Shown here: in pieces, positions 22,929 through 36,313 of the stretch | Numbering within the stretch: the stretch's first letter is position 1 | How the letters are laid out: each line of letters opens with the position of its first letter | NCBI GenBank assembly: GCA_905397405.1 | Contig: CAJPVJ010000035.1 | Coordinates: forward strand, 2,383 to 49,351 | Length of the DNA: 46,969 bases | DNA from: Oppiella nova | Taxonomy: Eukaryota; Arthropoda; Arachnida; Sarcoptiformes; Oppiidae | Direction of reading: 5' to 3' | The notes under the pieces: generated by a model | Databases searched by the model: none | What the model saw: only the letters and a program-made list of their open reading frames with translations | Told to the model about the DNA's origin: nothing | Position numbers and translations under genes: made by a program

Positions 22929-25826
22929 TCCTAAAACAAATGGAAATTTTACTAAAAAGTCAAAACTCTTCTCTAGTTTTGTTGTCATTCTATAACTACT
23001 TGTATTGAATTACATGAGCGCTAATACTATTGCAAATTCATTGCATAAGTCACTGGATTTGCGGACACTTTGCATTCAAAACAAATATGTATTTTAAGTG
23101 AAAACAGATTAAGCGGTCAATGGTTAAAAAAATAAAAGTCTGACCTTTGAGTACAGATTTTGATGAAAAATCGTTTTGATTTCAGATATTCTTCCCAAGA
23201 GTTCAATAACTTTTTCAAAATACTGTAATATTATCAAAATTAGCGACTATTCAGAAATAATTGACTTTAATATTCCGAGCTTTTAGTGATTCACTCGAAT
23301 CTCTAGAACTGAAGATTAGGCCTAACTTTCTGTGAGATAAGCTTTGGGTGCGATTCTGTGGATGTCTTTGCGCTCCTCCTTTCACACCATCTCCTCTCCA
23401 ATATTGGCTGTTATTTAAGTCCCACTCGAGACGTGAAGACATTAGTCAACGCTTCCTAACTTTGTTTTCAAACTTACGCTCAAAACATCGCGTTTTTGTA
23501 ATTTCAGAGAAAAAAGTTGTTTTATATAAACATTTCATTTAATGGGCAACAGTTGCATACACTGTGCGATAGCACGTGCCAGTGCCGGTCCTCCTGTCCC
23601 GCTCACTGTGTGCGCTATGCATCTAATTAAAGAATAAACAAATACAACAAAAAATTTTCTTTTAAAGTTTCAATCAATTTGTCGAAAGAATTTTCTCAAA
23701 TGAATCCCTCACTCAACGCACGCATGCAATCACAGCGGTGTGTGTTTGAGGGGCCGGTAGTGACCACATCCTGACACACGTGCGACCAGACAAACGCCGA
23801 TTCTGTACACTGTTTAGTGTTTATTGTATACAATGTGTTGAAAATAACTTTTTCTACGTTCTCTTATAAACAATTGAAAGAAAGCAATACTTTTTGTTCA
23901 TTTCCATCCTATAGCTTAGCTTTTGTTCAAATCTGCCTTTTCTTGAAATTATCAAAGTATCAAGACTTTTGACATTTAAATTAAAAATACATTATGAATG
24001 CTAAATGGTTAGTCTAACTATGAATTAGAGAAAACTTTAAGATGACTTAGAAATTAGAAAGCATGAGAAGGCATGAGAAGGGTATTTCTTAAATTTAGAT
24101 ATTTATGAGATTATTATCTAAAAGATTAATTACCAATAACTACTGAAACGGGTTAGAGTAGGATTAACTAGTGTTAGCTGATATACTGTAGTACAGTATT
24201 GATGAACCATTACCAGATCATATTACATGTCCATAACTGGACACATGTTTGGCTCATATTTTAAGACTTCACTTGTTTTGACGCTGTTTTAGTTAATGAT
24301 AACCAAAATAAATTCTAATCCTTTATTATATTCAATTTATTTCATGATTTTAAATAAATCAACATACTTTTATATAAACATTATGTTACTTTTCTATGTG
24401 ATAATACTGTACTAAACACTAATGAATTCTAGTATAATAAATTGTAATTGAATTTGTCTAAAATTAATTTTATATAAAACAATAGTTTTGTTAGCAAAAT
24501 ATTTAAAGAATATTAAAATAATTTAATAATAAGACAATAAAATGAAACACAAAATAGATTTTATGTTGAGTTTTATAACTCGAGAACAGATGTGATTTGT
24601 TTGCAATGAATGTGACATTAAATAAACTATAAAACGAGAGCTTAAGACATGTCTTATGGAGTGAAAGCTATATCGAAGAATAACTTCTTAAGTGACAAAC
24701 AGCTGAAATTCATTGCAGACTATCAAAACATATCATCAATACTTCCATCAAATTTAATCTCAATTTATTAATAGTTTGAATCTTTTTACAATAACTCTCA
24801 GAATTCATTCATCAAATACAATATTCACCACAATTACTAAATTCATTGGAATTTTCTTAAACAATAGATACATAAAGTATAAATTATTTATCATACATTA
24901 TGGCTAAATATAAAGTGATGTATTTGCAAATGATTTTAATCTTAAGATAAAGAATTAGACCTTTTGCTCCTTTTCTTGTGAAATACCGTTAGATATCATT
25001 AAATATTTGTTCATATATTTAGAAGTTGTGGTTCAAATGGACACAAACTAATACGGACCACTTGAATGACATACTTTTTACAACAAAATGTATTAACCCA
25101 AGTGTATGACAATTGATTGATCCTGCTTACCTGAAAAGCCATTAAAATTAGATTAATGACAAATATCGACAACCAATGAATTAAGGATTAAATGCAAGCT
25201 CTAAATGAATACAAAAGTGAAAGTGCAATGAAAATAGCAATTAACTGAATGGTTGGAAATGATTGAAATGTATTCGTTATATATATTTATATTTATTTGT
25301 AAATCGAATTCAACTCATAATATAATATATATTATATTCTCTTTAATTACATATGAATGGTCTGAAAGGCGAAACACAATTGAAAAATGCGAACAATAGA
25401 AGAGATTATAGAAGAATATTCAGGTCTTCGCTCGTAATTAACATTTAAATTAAAGTCCATTTCCTTCACCTATATTTCAAATCAAGTGTTGAGCCGTTTT
25501 TCACATTGTAATTGAATCGAAAAGTGCTATCACTTAAAAAATAGCGAATCAGTAATAAATTTAATAATTATTTTGTAAACTTTATAATAATGTTTGTCTA
25601 AAATAGACTGCAGTAATAGTCGAGAATGTAATACAAACGATAAAATAACTTCGATTTTCAATTTGTGGCACAATTAGGATACAAACAGAACAACTAATTT
25701 ATGGGACAATTGATTGAAATTATAAAAATGCAAATAAAAAATACTTTTTGTAAAGAATGAAACAATGGATTCATATATTGAAACAAAAGCTGCTCTCAAG
25801 TGATCAGAAGGCAGTCCACAGAGAAA
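22929..25826. other. 2.9-kb non-coding interval, probable bHLH upstream region
   Basis: No supported gene. It lies upstream of the minus-strand bHLH gene and downstream of coracle. Two CACGTG E-boxes occur (about 23573, in agcacgtgcc, and 23776, in acacacgtgcgacc) within a less AT-rich block at 23330-23800. These could be regulatory, including autoregulation by bHLH factors, but this is inference. The rest is AT-rich. Confidence 0.45.
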
Positions 25827-28800
25827 TCACTGGATAGACGACTGCTGTTGTATCTCAATCTTCTCGACAGTCATGTCGGGGTTCATCATAGTTGCCTCCT
25901 GTATGGCGTCTGCCAGTGCTCTGTCGTGATCGATGGGGTCGCCATCACTTTGAATAGTTATTTTCTGTTCAACCCGTGTCTCGACTACACCATCCTTTTC
26001 CATCTTATACTGCAAACCAATCATTAAATTTACATTCAATTCATTAAACTATGAAAGCATTCGTACGGTAATCGTCTCAACGGTTCTTGTTTTCGAAGAT
26101 ATAGTTTGCGAGCTGACCACATCGCCTACCGGTGCCGCCACACCATTTGTCGGTGAAGTGCCAGTGCTGTTATCGTTAGCAAATTGTGGGGGTGGGGGTG
26201 GAGTGGCTGTGCTTAAGTTCAGTGCTGGACTGTGCGAGTCTTGGGTTTGCTTTGCAGTCGGCTATAGTTTTCAAATAAAAAATGTAAATAATTGATAATC
26301 GATTAATTCGGGGAACAGTATGTCTGACCCGTGTCTCAGTATAGGCCACTTTGCGGGTTTCGGTCGCAATCACAGGAACTGATTTAGTGGGAAGAGGACT
26401 CTGTTGAGCGCTGGGACTGTACTTAATCTTCTCAGTCTTAACAATGGGCGCCACATCATCGAGAGTCCCGCTCACTAACCGTGTGTTTTGGGAAATATGT
26501 TTCGAAAGGGACTTCTCCTCCTCGATGGTTGTGCTGGTCTTCTTAGTCGAGTGAATGCCCTTTTCGTGTCCAAACTCTTCACCGGATGTTTGCTTTTTGG
26601 AAACCGAAGATATGGAAGAGGACGCCGTCTTAGATGTCTCGCGAACGTTAGGATAACCCGTTTGAGGGGACCTTTGGGTCCGTTTTGATTTGTCGTGAAT
26701 CTTAATGTCGTAAAGGAATTCAAATTAATAATCGATAAAAACAATGAAATCAGTGTTCAAATGCTTTCAAAGGTTAATATCAAGCAATAAAACAAAAGCA
26801 GAATTAAGTGACAGAATAGCAGCGGAAGAATAATTAGTGCGCAAAGAGTCGACGTTTTTATTGCAATTTTGGTACCGATTCTGAAGTCGAAGTACGAGTT
26901 TTAGTGGCAGCGGAGGGCACGACACCGATAATTACCGGCTTAGAGGCAGAGAGCGATCCAATCATATCCGGCTCCAACACCTCTTCCATCTCTTCGACAG
27001 TTCCGTCGGCGTTAGTCACCACTCGCTTACGGCTCGCGTGAGTTATTTTAGGACCAGAGAGTTGAGAGCTTATGATTCGACTTTTGTCGGGCGATGTCCT
27101 CTCAGTTCTACTGGTTTTGGGCACTGTTTTGACAGGAGTTGCCGTAATCGTCGGGTCGTGTTTCACAGTCTCCTTCTCGTACTCATCCATAGAACTGCCC
27201 GAAGATACCGATGAAGCGCTTGAACTCGAATCCAATTTCGAGTCCTTCGACTGTCGGGAAGTTCTGCCCGTCTCTACTGATTTGGGCGATGTCTGAGAAG
27301 TAGTCTTTGATTTCATAGGAATGCCTGATTTGTCTTTGGATTTTCTTAAATCACTTTCTAATACAACGAGAGTCGGCGACGACTTAACGGGTAATTTAGA
27401 CTGCTTTGGGGCCACAGTCTGAGCCATCACTCTATCTCTGGTTTGCATTTTTGTGCGATCAGTAGCTGTCGACTCTTTCGAAGGCACTTCTGTTTTGACT
27501 TTTGTTTGTGTTTGTGGCGGAGATTTACTCCATTCACTGGCAACGGGCTGTTGTCTGTCAGTACTCTTCTCCTTATCGGGAGGTTTATAAGTGAATGCGA
27601 GTGCAGTCATCCGTTTGCCAGTAGGAGAGGGCAACTCGTCTTTACCAATAGGAGATATGTCTGCACCGGACCTTCTCTCCATATATGTGAACCCATGGTC
27701 TCGAGGACTGTAAGGCCGACGTAAGTCCGCCTCGTCTTCAGTATAAGTGTATTCCTTGACAAATGCAGAACCGGCCGGCTTTAGATCAAAGGACTGTTGG
27801 GATTGTCTACCTTTTGGGGTACTGGTTAATGGACTCTCGGAAACTAGTTTATTGGTTTCATTGAGAAACTCTTCCCTTTTAGTCGGAGTGACTTTAGTTT
27901 TAGGAGAAGTGGCGCTTATTTTAGAGGGAGATGTCTTAGATGGCGAACGCTATTAGTTGCCATTAGTTTAATAATATTCACATAACAGGTACGCAATCAT
28001 TGGCCAAATGGTTGTCAGGACATGCATTTCAACATAAATTTTGTAAAACAAAAATCAAAATTAACAAAAACGCATGCAATTAATATATCATTAATTCTCA
28101 ATCAATATACAAATCGTTAACTAAAACTAATTACAAGTTCTCTTAAGATTAACCACAGAAGGGTTAGACACTGACCTCATCGTTGTATTTGGATTCCTCT
28201 GGTATGACAGGACTCCTACTCATTGGTCTATCGATTGGACTTTTTCGTTGCTCTTCAATGCGTCTCATTTCCATCGGCGGTAATACAGCGACGCCACCAA
28301 TTGGTCTGCGATGTCTTCGTTCAGATTCTTCACCGTCTGAAAGGAGTGATGGAGTTTTGCCGCCAATACTCTCAGGCGTTGTTGCAGTTGTTGATGAAAT
28401 GCCAGTCCCGGAGCGTACCTTCTCATCTCGACTCGAGCGGTCGGAGTCATAAACTCTTGTCGCACCTAAACGTTCAAATATATTGAGTTTGATATAAGTT
28501 TGTCAAATATATGGCAAGTTTGTGAACATTGAATAAATAAGAATTGAACAGAAAATCCCAAACAACCAGTGAGTGTATAATCAGTTTAGATAAAAGTATG
28601 AATGAGAGTGAAGACTGAGATGAGACTCAAGAGTGAAGGTAAGGGTGCAGTAATACCTGAAATGGTGCGACTTTTACTCTCATCTGGTCTTAGCTCTATT
28701 GGTGTTCTATACCTCTCATAACCAAGAGCTTTTTAATTGCAACAAAAAAAACAAAACGCAATGAAATGATAAATTATAACAAAAACTCTTGTATCTAACA

Positions 28801-30317
28801 CAGTTGACCACAATTTCATGCATACCTCCGTCCATACTTCTTGTGGTTAATCTTCTATTACTGAGCGTTCGTTGGAAGTTAAGGGGAGGCCTATCGATGC
28901 GTTCGCTATCAATCCTCGTCTGATAAAACGTTTTACCAGAATATCGGAATTTAGATCCAAAACGTGGCAAAAATAGTTTCTGTTTTGGTGGCGGTTCGGG
29001 TGACATAAGTCTATCCAAAATGAATATAAATGTCAATAATTAGGGATCATTTAATTGCCAACAGATCTTCGGCATACCTGAAGAAGGTGTGGTGTTCGAC
29101 ACATGTCTTCCAGAGCCGTTTGGCTGCCTTATGATTGGCGAGTTTGAAGCCAATGGTGCTCTCGTACTGTTCGAACTCTCCGGGCCTTATCTTTATGTAA
29201 AAGTTATTCCTTTTGTAGGATATCTTCAGAATCTTAGGCCACGCAAAGCGATTGATGCGAAGCCTATCCCTGTAGACGAGTAGTCCTGAGGCACAGACGC
29301 CCATCATTATGTCAACACCGGCCGAATCCTTGGCGTGATGTAAGTCCACGCCATACATCGCTAACTTCTTTGCATTTTCCAAATACTGAATCTCAGACTC
29401 GGCAGATGTCTGTCCCCTGTGTTGCTTATGAAGTTCACACACTTTCTCTTCGAGTTCATGTGTCTGATTGGGTGCGAAACGGAATTCCGATAAGTAATTG
29501 GATCCGTGCTCTTCGGGCTCGTAGTCTCCCAGTTCTGATTGAGCCAAATATGAGCCCAACATTGCGTGCGTTACGAAAGAGCAGGGAAGACGACCGTTCA
29601 GTATGTCGTTTCGGATTTGTAGACATAAGTGATATCTGAGCGCAAAAGCAAATAAAATTGTGAACTCATTGAATGAATGCATTTTATGGACTCAAACACA
29701 AACCTTGTGATGTCCTCCTGGAGTTGTGTCGGGTCTGGCGGATAGAACTTCACTTCAAAATTAAAAATCCACGGAAGGTCTGAATCATAAATTGATTGTT
29801 AGTGTTAGTAAAATTAACTAAAATTAAAGACAAAATCTTTACTTTGGATTTGTTTTCCAATCCTTTTATCCAAATTAAGCCAATTCTATGAGCAAATAAT
29901 AATTTAGTTGAAAATGTCTTAATTACTGGTAATATATGATTAAAGACAAACCCGTGAATCCTCGTGATCTCTATATGAAAGGCCGAAGTAGTCCTTTTCG
30001 AGTAGATTCAAGTGCTCACATATCCTGTCAAACAGATCTCCTGCTTTCGTCCGTCTCTTTAAATATAAATTAAATACAAAAATACAGTTTAATGCATAAA
30101 ACACTTCACATGAACTCAAATTGATTTCATTCTGTCATACATTCACTTGACTTTCAAATTCAGTTCCGTCCAGAAGATAGACTTTACAAGTCGTGTCTTT
30201 TGAGCTGAGATTAGTGGCCGACCGGGGCTTTCGTTTCTTGGTTTTGGGTCCATTCTCTTGGGCCACCTCTGCGGTCGACGCCTCGGATTTCTGTTCAATT
30301 GAATCTCCTTCTGCCAT
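25827..30317 (-). CDS. cora: Protein 4.1 / coracle (12 exons, about 1109 aa)
   Basis: Exons on the minus strand: 30317-30141, 30056-29952, 29885-29843, 29779-29704, 29635-29078, 29010-28826, 28728-28657, 28465-28176, 27949-26876, 26700-26329, 26261-26067, 26009-25827, all in phase. FERM domain about 47-325 ([40 protein letters not shown]), FERM-adjacent domain with [15 protein letters not shown], then a long Ser/Thr/Lys-rich linker containing KEYTY, GFTY and AFTY motifs, and the 4.1 C-terminal domain ([28 protein letters not shown]). No spectrin-actin-binding domain was seen, as in coracle. It links transmembrane proteins such as Neurexin-IV/CASPR and glycophorin-C types to the cortical skeleton at septate junctions. 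The exon-9 donor (gtacca, 26875) is weak; reading through it stops at 26858 and would give an 865-residue form without the C-terminal domain. The start is the first in-frame ATG. Confidence 0.93.
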
Positions 30318-31506
30318 ACCATCCAATTATGACTCTGTTTTTCATAACAAATACATTTATTGTAAAACCAGTTGTTTAGAAACAAAATCCAATATAATAA
30401 CAAAAGTTTATTTAAATTATTTTTTATTCAAAACGTGAATTACGGTATATTTTTACATTTTATATATAATAAAAAGTTCACAACTAATTAGTATTCATTT
30501 GTTTAATAATTATATGCATTACAACCACCACTATGTGCACTCAAACTTAACATCAAATCAAATGACGAGAAGAGAATAAAAATGAAAACAATTTTCATTT
30601 TATGGATGAAAGCATGAAAATTAAATATATATTCAATAAGTTATACGTAACTTACAGTATAAAACATTACAATACATACAACAGCCTTCACTATCAACTC
30701 CACCAAAAACATTAAACAAATGTATGTCTCGTTCGGCAACTTTTCACTTATAAGACACGATTAGGAAAACATTTTTGCTTCATATTATCATCAGTTATAT
30801 CAATAAATTGTATATAACTGTCAGTTATTTCATTGAAACTCAATTCATTGATAACATCTTAGTCTCAAGTTGTATGCAAACAAATTATCAAAATCGCAAA
30901 TTATTGAATCATTTATAGATAAGATGTTTAGATAATTGAACATTTTTGGAGACAATTCTACAATTGCTTAGACATTATCTCCTGAATTATCCCAATAAAC
31001 CAATCCATAAACTGCAAGCACTGACCTCTCCATCAGTTTGTCTCACATTCAAGTTATGATAAACATAATAGTGTAGGAAATATAATTTTTAAGAATATCA
31101 TATATTGTGTTAGCAAGATATTTTTATATATAATTGCATGAATATTGAATTTTATTAGAAATTTAAATGCTTAAATGCATAATTTAGTGAACATTATATG
31201 TATGACAGCTCCTCTTTAGTAGAGGGTGTGTTAACTATAGACACAATTATGACTAAACAAATGTGAATACAGTACAGGAAACTGAACGATAATTCTCTAA
31301 AAAACAACATTTACTGTGAGTTACTCCTAAAGGCGGCCAATAAATTAAAAACAATAACTGAATATTGTGTTAAAGATTGAAATTAAAAATTGGCTGCAAA
31401 TTCATTAACCAGTAAAGACTCACGACATGGCCTTAAGATGAGAACTGGTCGTGAAGTGAAAAGATTTTCGCAACAAAATAGATTTGAAGAGCAAACCAAA
31501 GATCAT

Positions 31507-31762
31507 AAGTTCACAAATGTTTTTCTTATTTTAATAATTTTGAATTAAACCGAAAACAAATGAATCCCAAAACAAATCAAACGATTGAATTGCATGAAAA
31601 TAAGGACATATTTGTTGCCTTTAAATCCCCATAAAAGTTCACAAATGTTTTTCTTATTTTAATAATTTTGAATTAAACCGAAAACAAATGAATCCCAAAA
31701 CAAATCAAACGATTGAATTGCATGAAAATAAGGACATATTTGTTGCCTTTAAATCCCCATAA
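31507..31762. repeat. 128-bp perfect tandem duplication
   Basis: 31507-31634 and 31635-31762 are the same as far as I can read, each beginning aagttcacaaatgttttt and ending ttgcctttaaatccccata plus one base. Non-coding. The lack of differences implies a very recent event or an assembly artefact. Confidence 0.93.
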
Positions 31763-32560
31763 TATGTTTATAATATCAGGACTTAATTTAAAGCCATTAA
31801 ATGTTAATTTTTTGCTCATTTGAAAAAATATTTTTAATTAATAGATGGGTTGGGAGGGAAATAAATGGTTTATGATAACCGCTTCATAAACTGTTTGACC
31901 GGCTTTGGCAACTGTTGTTTAGATTATATCCGGACTTAATCTCAACAAATACTTGTTTCAAATAAAAAATTCTTCAAATGAATAACAAAAACTTTTTGAT
32001 TAAATTAAATTTATATTTTTATAGTCTTTGGGAGTACACTAGAAAATAATATTATAAGTTATACAGTATATTGTGTTTTGTAGAAAAGTTTTTTTTCATG
32101 TGTAGACAATAATATTTAATAGAATTATTTAAACTAATATGATGTTTAATTTTAAAGTGCTCTAATTTAAATGATTACATGAGAAATTGCTAAACAATAA
32201 TTTTACAATTACAATTGAGATATAATTTAAACATACAATTAGTACTCAATTAAATTAAATGAACATAAATTCAATAAAACATTAACTACTGGTTTGTTGG
32301 GTAAACACAGAGATATTAATTCAAATGAATTCAGAATTACATATTATTATTATTTGATTCATTGCTGAGTTGTAGTAAAATATTGCAAAACTAAAGGTTA
32401 GACTAAAAGTGGAGAGAAGTGGAGGAATCGTTAATTGTGTGGAAACACGCAATGGACTCAACATTAGAGTCGTGTTATGAGAGAACCACCCGTTCGGGGG
32501 TTGAATGCAATGTTACAACAGGAAGGCATCCCTGCCATCGATGGGCCGACCACTAGGTTT

Positions 32561-32599
32561 GACAACATATACTGCACCACAATAGGGATATACGCTGTC
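32561..32599. other. Imperfect hairpin in a less AT-rich island
   Basis: GACAACATATAC pairs with the reverse complement of the end GATATACGCTGTC at 10 of 12 positions around a loop of about 15 nt. It sits at the edge of the island 32460-32605, which stands out from the surrounding AT-rich DNA. I do not recognise a known miRNA or tRNA. Confidence 0.35.
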
Positions 32600-35176
32600 A
32601 TGAATTCACACAATAATACAATACTTTTTCTAATTATTATGGTATTTAAAAACATGACATTTCTTTGAGTGTTTAAACAGTTTTACAAAATTAATCGTTT
32701 ATAGCGTTTCACTAATAATTCGCAAATAATATAAACTTTTGCATCAAATCCTATCTTTCATTAACTTCAATAACATACAAATACACAAAAATAAAATAAT
32801 AACTAAATGTATGCATTGTTATAGTTATATAATAATTGAAATGAATTGTTAAATATATCACAAGTGAGAGAGAAAAAGATTAGTTTCTCTCTCTCTCTCT
32901 GACACTCACATCATAAGCAGATCTGGAGCTTAATTGGGATGAGTTGTGAACATATCATTTGCACTCAAATCTATTTTCTACTCGAAAACAACTTTTATTT
33001 TTAATCACAAACTCTATTATTCAGTCATTTACGTTGAAGTTATGTCTTGAGATAAATGAGTATTTAGTGAAACGCCAACGTATTTACAAGTAATTGTTTG
33101 CAAACCAAACCTACTTTTTATTTATTGTCTCATAAAAGACACGATTAATTTCATTTAATTACTATCAAATATCTTATTACTTATCGGTAATACAATGGAT
33201 ATAAAAACATTGCTGTAATTAAATTACAAACAAAATATTCAGACAAATAAAACAGCAATTAAACGAAATAAATTTTCACAAAATTTAAAAAATAAAATAT
33301 AACAACTATAAAGTACTATTTCAAAAATAAGCTCCGGATCTTGAAACAATTATAAGCAAGCAAGGATTACTCAAAACACAATATTTGTTCACTTTAGGCA
33401 ATAATTTTAAATAAAGTGGAAAATAGTGAAACATAAAGCAATATAAAAATATATATTTGCATAGATTTTAAGGTGTTATTCTCGATAGCTTTTGGTGAAT
33501 AGATTGTGTGATAAACAGAGTCCGTATCACACAATACAATACAGTATAATGAGTTGTTTTTTGTTGAATACAAGTATACGGAAAGAGAGAAAAACATGAT
33601 AATAGCATAAGTCATAGGCATATACCGTAAGGAATAAAATTATAATATATTATCAAATAATAAGCGAATAGAGAGGATAGTGATGAACACAAAACAAATA
33701 AAAAGCAATATTTCAATAAATGCTATCCAAATAACTGCAAACTTAATACAGTACAGTCAGCGCTAATATACACAATCCAAACATAATTATGATATTGGAT
33801 AACATTTGCGGATCATATATAAAACGTGATCAACTGAATGCCGATTATATGCTCATCCAAACACATCCAACACATTGCCCTCCACTACATGAACATTCAA
33901 ATAAATGCCTCAAAGAATGTGAATCAGGATAAATAAATTTACAAAATCTTTTTCAAGCCATTTGTTTATTTTTTGTTAACTTTTTTTTGAGTAAAAATTG
34001 AAGTCTGATTTATTACGATTTGAATGTTTGGTGACTTAAAAGCATTTGTAATAAACCGATGGTTTGGGAAAATAGCAAAAATCAAAAATACAAACAACTA
34101 ATAAAATGTTGATTCCGGGAACTAATGATAGTTTCGAGTATTTATTGTAAAATTAAAAACTTTTTAAAGTACTTATAAAACATATATTTATATTTGAGTT
34201 TATATTTCATTTGAGAGGACATTGACTTGAATGAGAGAGAAGATGTGATATTGAATGCTATTTGGCATCAATTGAATGGTTTGAGTGGTGTTTGTTTAGG
34301 TGACAATTGTCTCATTTGGCACCACAACCAACATCTCAACCCTATAGATATGCACTATATAGGCATCAATTAGGCAAGTGAGCAAGGTTGCTCAACTAGA
34401 TTAGGCATCACCGCTAAATCAAATCATCAAATTGTGCCGAAGAGTGTCATAGAGTATGATAGCATTGGGAGTAAAGGATGGGAAACGAGACAATCGTTTG
34501 TCAAGTGTTTGAGACAAACGATTGCAACGAATGAATGGTTTGCGGACTAAAGCCATGCATAGAGTCAGTGATGACAGCAATTTGTCAATGAATTGAATGG
34601 CAATCAATGCAATGGTTTGTAATAACGTGTAATAAGTGGTGATCTAATGAAAGGGCGTATGCCTTAAGTGTATAGCGTTTTGACATATAGTCTACGGCTT
34701 ACATCCAGCAATGGCTGATATGTTAACAGTTATGACGTTAAGTCTTATTCACAACACTTCACACTAGACTAGACTCAACCTAGACTTCATTCGCCACTCA
34801 AACTAATGTCCAGTCATTGACACAAACATTGAATTGAATCAAACTTTCGTCTCTTACCTCCGATTGTGTTGATAATGAGATGAATATACTGTAGATGTAA
34901 ATGATGTCAATGTTGTCAATGTATGCTCTGTGAAACACAACTGTCCGCTCATTCAGTCAACACAACCCAACACAACATCACAATCCATACCAGTCCTCAC
35001 TGCCCACCACAGGTGGCACTACCCGTCCCACCACTGTCTGTGCCTACAAAACAACACAATCATTCACTCACTGAGTCTCACGACAAGACACCAACGAAGT
35101 CACACTTAATTGATTCACTTCTTGCACCACTCATTGTCTGCTCATTATCTGTGATTGTATTGACATCTGAGTGGCG

Positions 35177-36313
35177 ATGGGTTCAAAGATGGCTCAGACG
35201 AGTTGGGAAATGGCCAACAGTGTGGAGACCATACAATCCATTGATGAGATCTACAAATACAACCGCAAACAACAACAAGACATCCTCACAGCCAAGCCAT
35301 GGGAGAAGGAGTATGTCTTATGTGTGACACCAAAGTGTGTCTCATTTATGTGCTAATTGTCTGACGTATTGATGCATTTGTGTGTATAGCCCGCACTATT
35401 TCAAAGACATACGCGTGAGTGCATTGGCGCTGTTGAAGATGGTAATGCACGCCAGAAGTGGTGGCACTCTGGAGGTGATGGGCCTGTTGTTGGGCAAAGT
35501 GGACGCCAACACAATGATAGCCATGGATTCGTTTGCACTGCCCGTGGAGGGCACTGAGACGCGAGTGAATGCCCAGGCACAGGCGTATGAATATATGGCC
35601 GCTTACACCGAGTCGGCCAAACAGGTCGGCCGACTCGAGAACGTGATCGGTTGGTATCACTCCCACCCGGGCTATGGGTGTTGGCTGTCGGGCATCGATG
35701 TGTCCACTCAGATGCTTAACCAACAATTTCAGGAGCCATTCGTGGCTATAGTGATAGATCCGGTGCGAACCATATCAGCCGGTAAAGTGAATTTGGGTGC
35801 CTTTCGCACTTACCCTAAAGGCTATAAACCTCCCGATGAGGGCCCCTCTGAATACCAAACGATTCCTCTCAACAAAATTGAAGACTTTGGCGTTCATTGC
35901 AAACAATACTACTCTCTGGACGTCTCGTACTTCAAGTCACTACTGGACCACCGATTGCTCGACTCCTTGTGGGATAAGTATTGGGTTCACACACTTAGCT
36001 CTTCCAGTCTTCTCACGGTATGTCCGCATCCATTGAGTGCTTAATGTCTTTAAGTAATGCATTGAATGCCTAACTCTAACAGAACTCGGACTACACGACG
36101 GGTCAGATATTCGACTTGTCGGACAAACTGGAGTACTCGGAGTCCCAGTTAGGACGCGGAGGGTTTATGCTTGGGTTGGATCCGCACGAGAAGAGGACCG
36201 AAGACAAGCTGTCGAAGGCGGCCAAAGACAGCTGTAAGACCACTATAGAAGCCATTCACGGACTCATGTCTCAGATCGTTAAGGACACGCTCTTCAATAA
36301 AGTGGTTCCTTAG
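35177..36313 (+). CDS. CSN5: COP9 signalosome subunit 5 (CSN5/JAB1), 330 aa
   Basis: Exons 35177-35310, 35390-36017, 36083-36313, in phase, 330 residues (human 334). JAMM/MPN+ metalloprotease: Glu73 ([14 protein letters not shown]), His135, His137, Ser145 and Asp148 ([16 protein letters not shown]), offset by three from human CSN5. Downstream segments [20 protein letters not shown] and [14 protein letters not shown] are nearly invariant in the family. It is the catalytic subunit that removes NEDD8 from cullins, regulating SCF-type ubiquitin ligases; it acts in nucleus and cytoplasm within the eight-subunit complex. It starts at the first ATG of a frame that runs into the conserved N-terminus ([20 protein letters not shown]). 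A polyadenylation signal AATAAA lies at 36435-36440. Confidence 0.97.

Larger units (their letters stand above)
30318..35176. other. 4.86-kb gene-poor interval between divergent coracle and CSN5
   Basis: Very AT-rich. Contains the 128-bp tandem repeat (31507-31762), a short CT run near 32887, a less AT-rich island at about 32460-32605, and presumably the 5' UTRs and promoters of coracle (-) and CSN5 (+). The block at 34900-35170 is CA-rich and less AT-rich, probably the CSN5 promoter and 5' UTR. No gene is supported. Confidence 0.5.

Noticed and set aside
26475-26744. Arg/Pro-rich minus-strand frame over coracle exon 10
   Set aside because: The other frame joins both neighbours in phase and leads to the 4.1 C-terminal domain.
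32480-32512. T-arm-like hairpin (ccgttcggggg), possible tRNA
   Set aside because: No acceptor, D or anticodon arms can be formed around it.
34923-35327. 134-codon plus-strand frame upstream of CSN5
   Set aside because: Thr/His/Pro-rich low-complexity reading of the CSN5 leader; overlaps the CSN5 first exon in the wrong frame.
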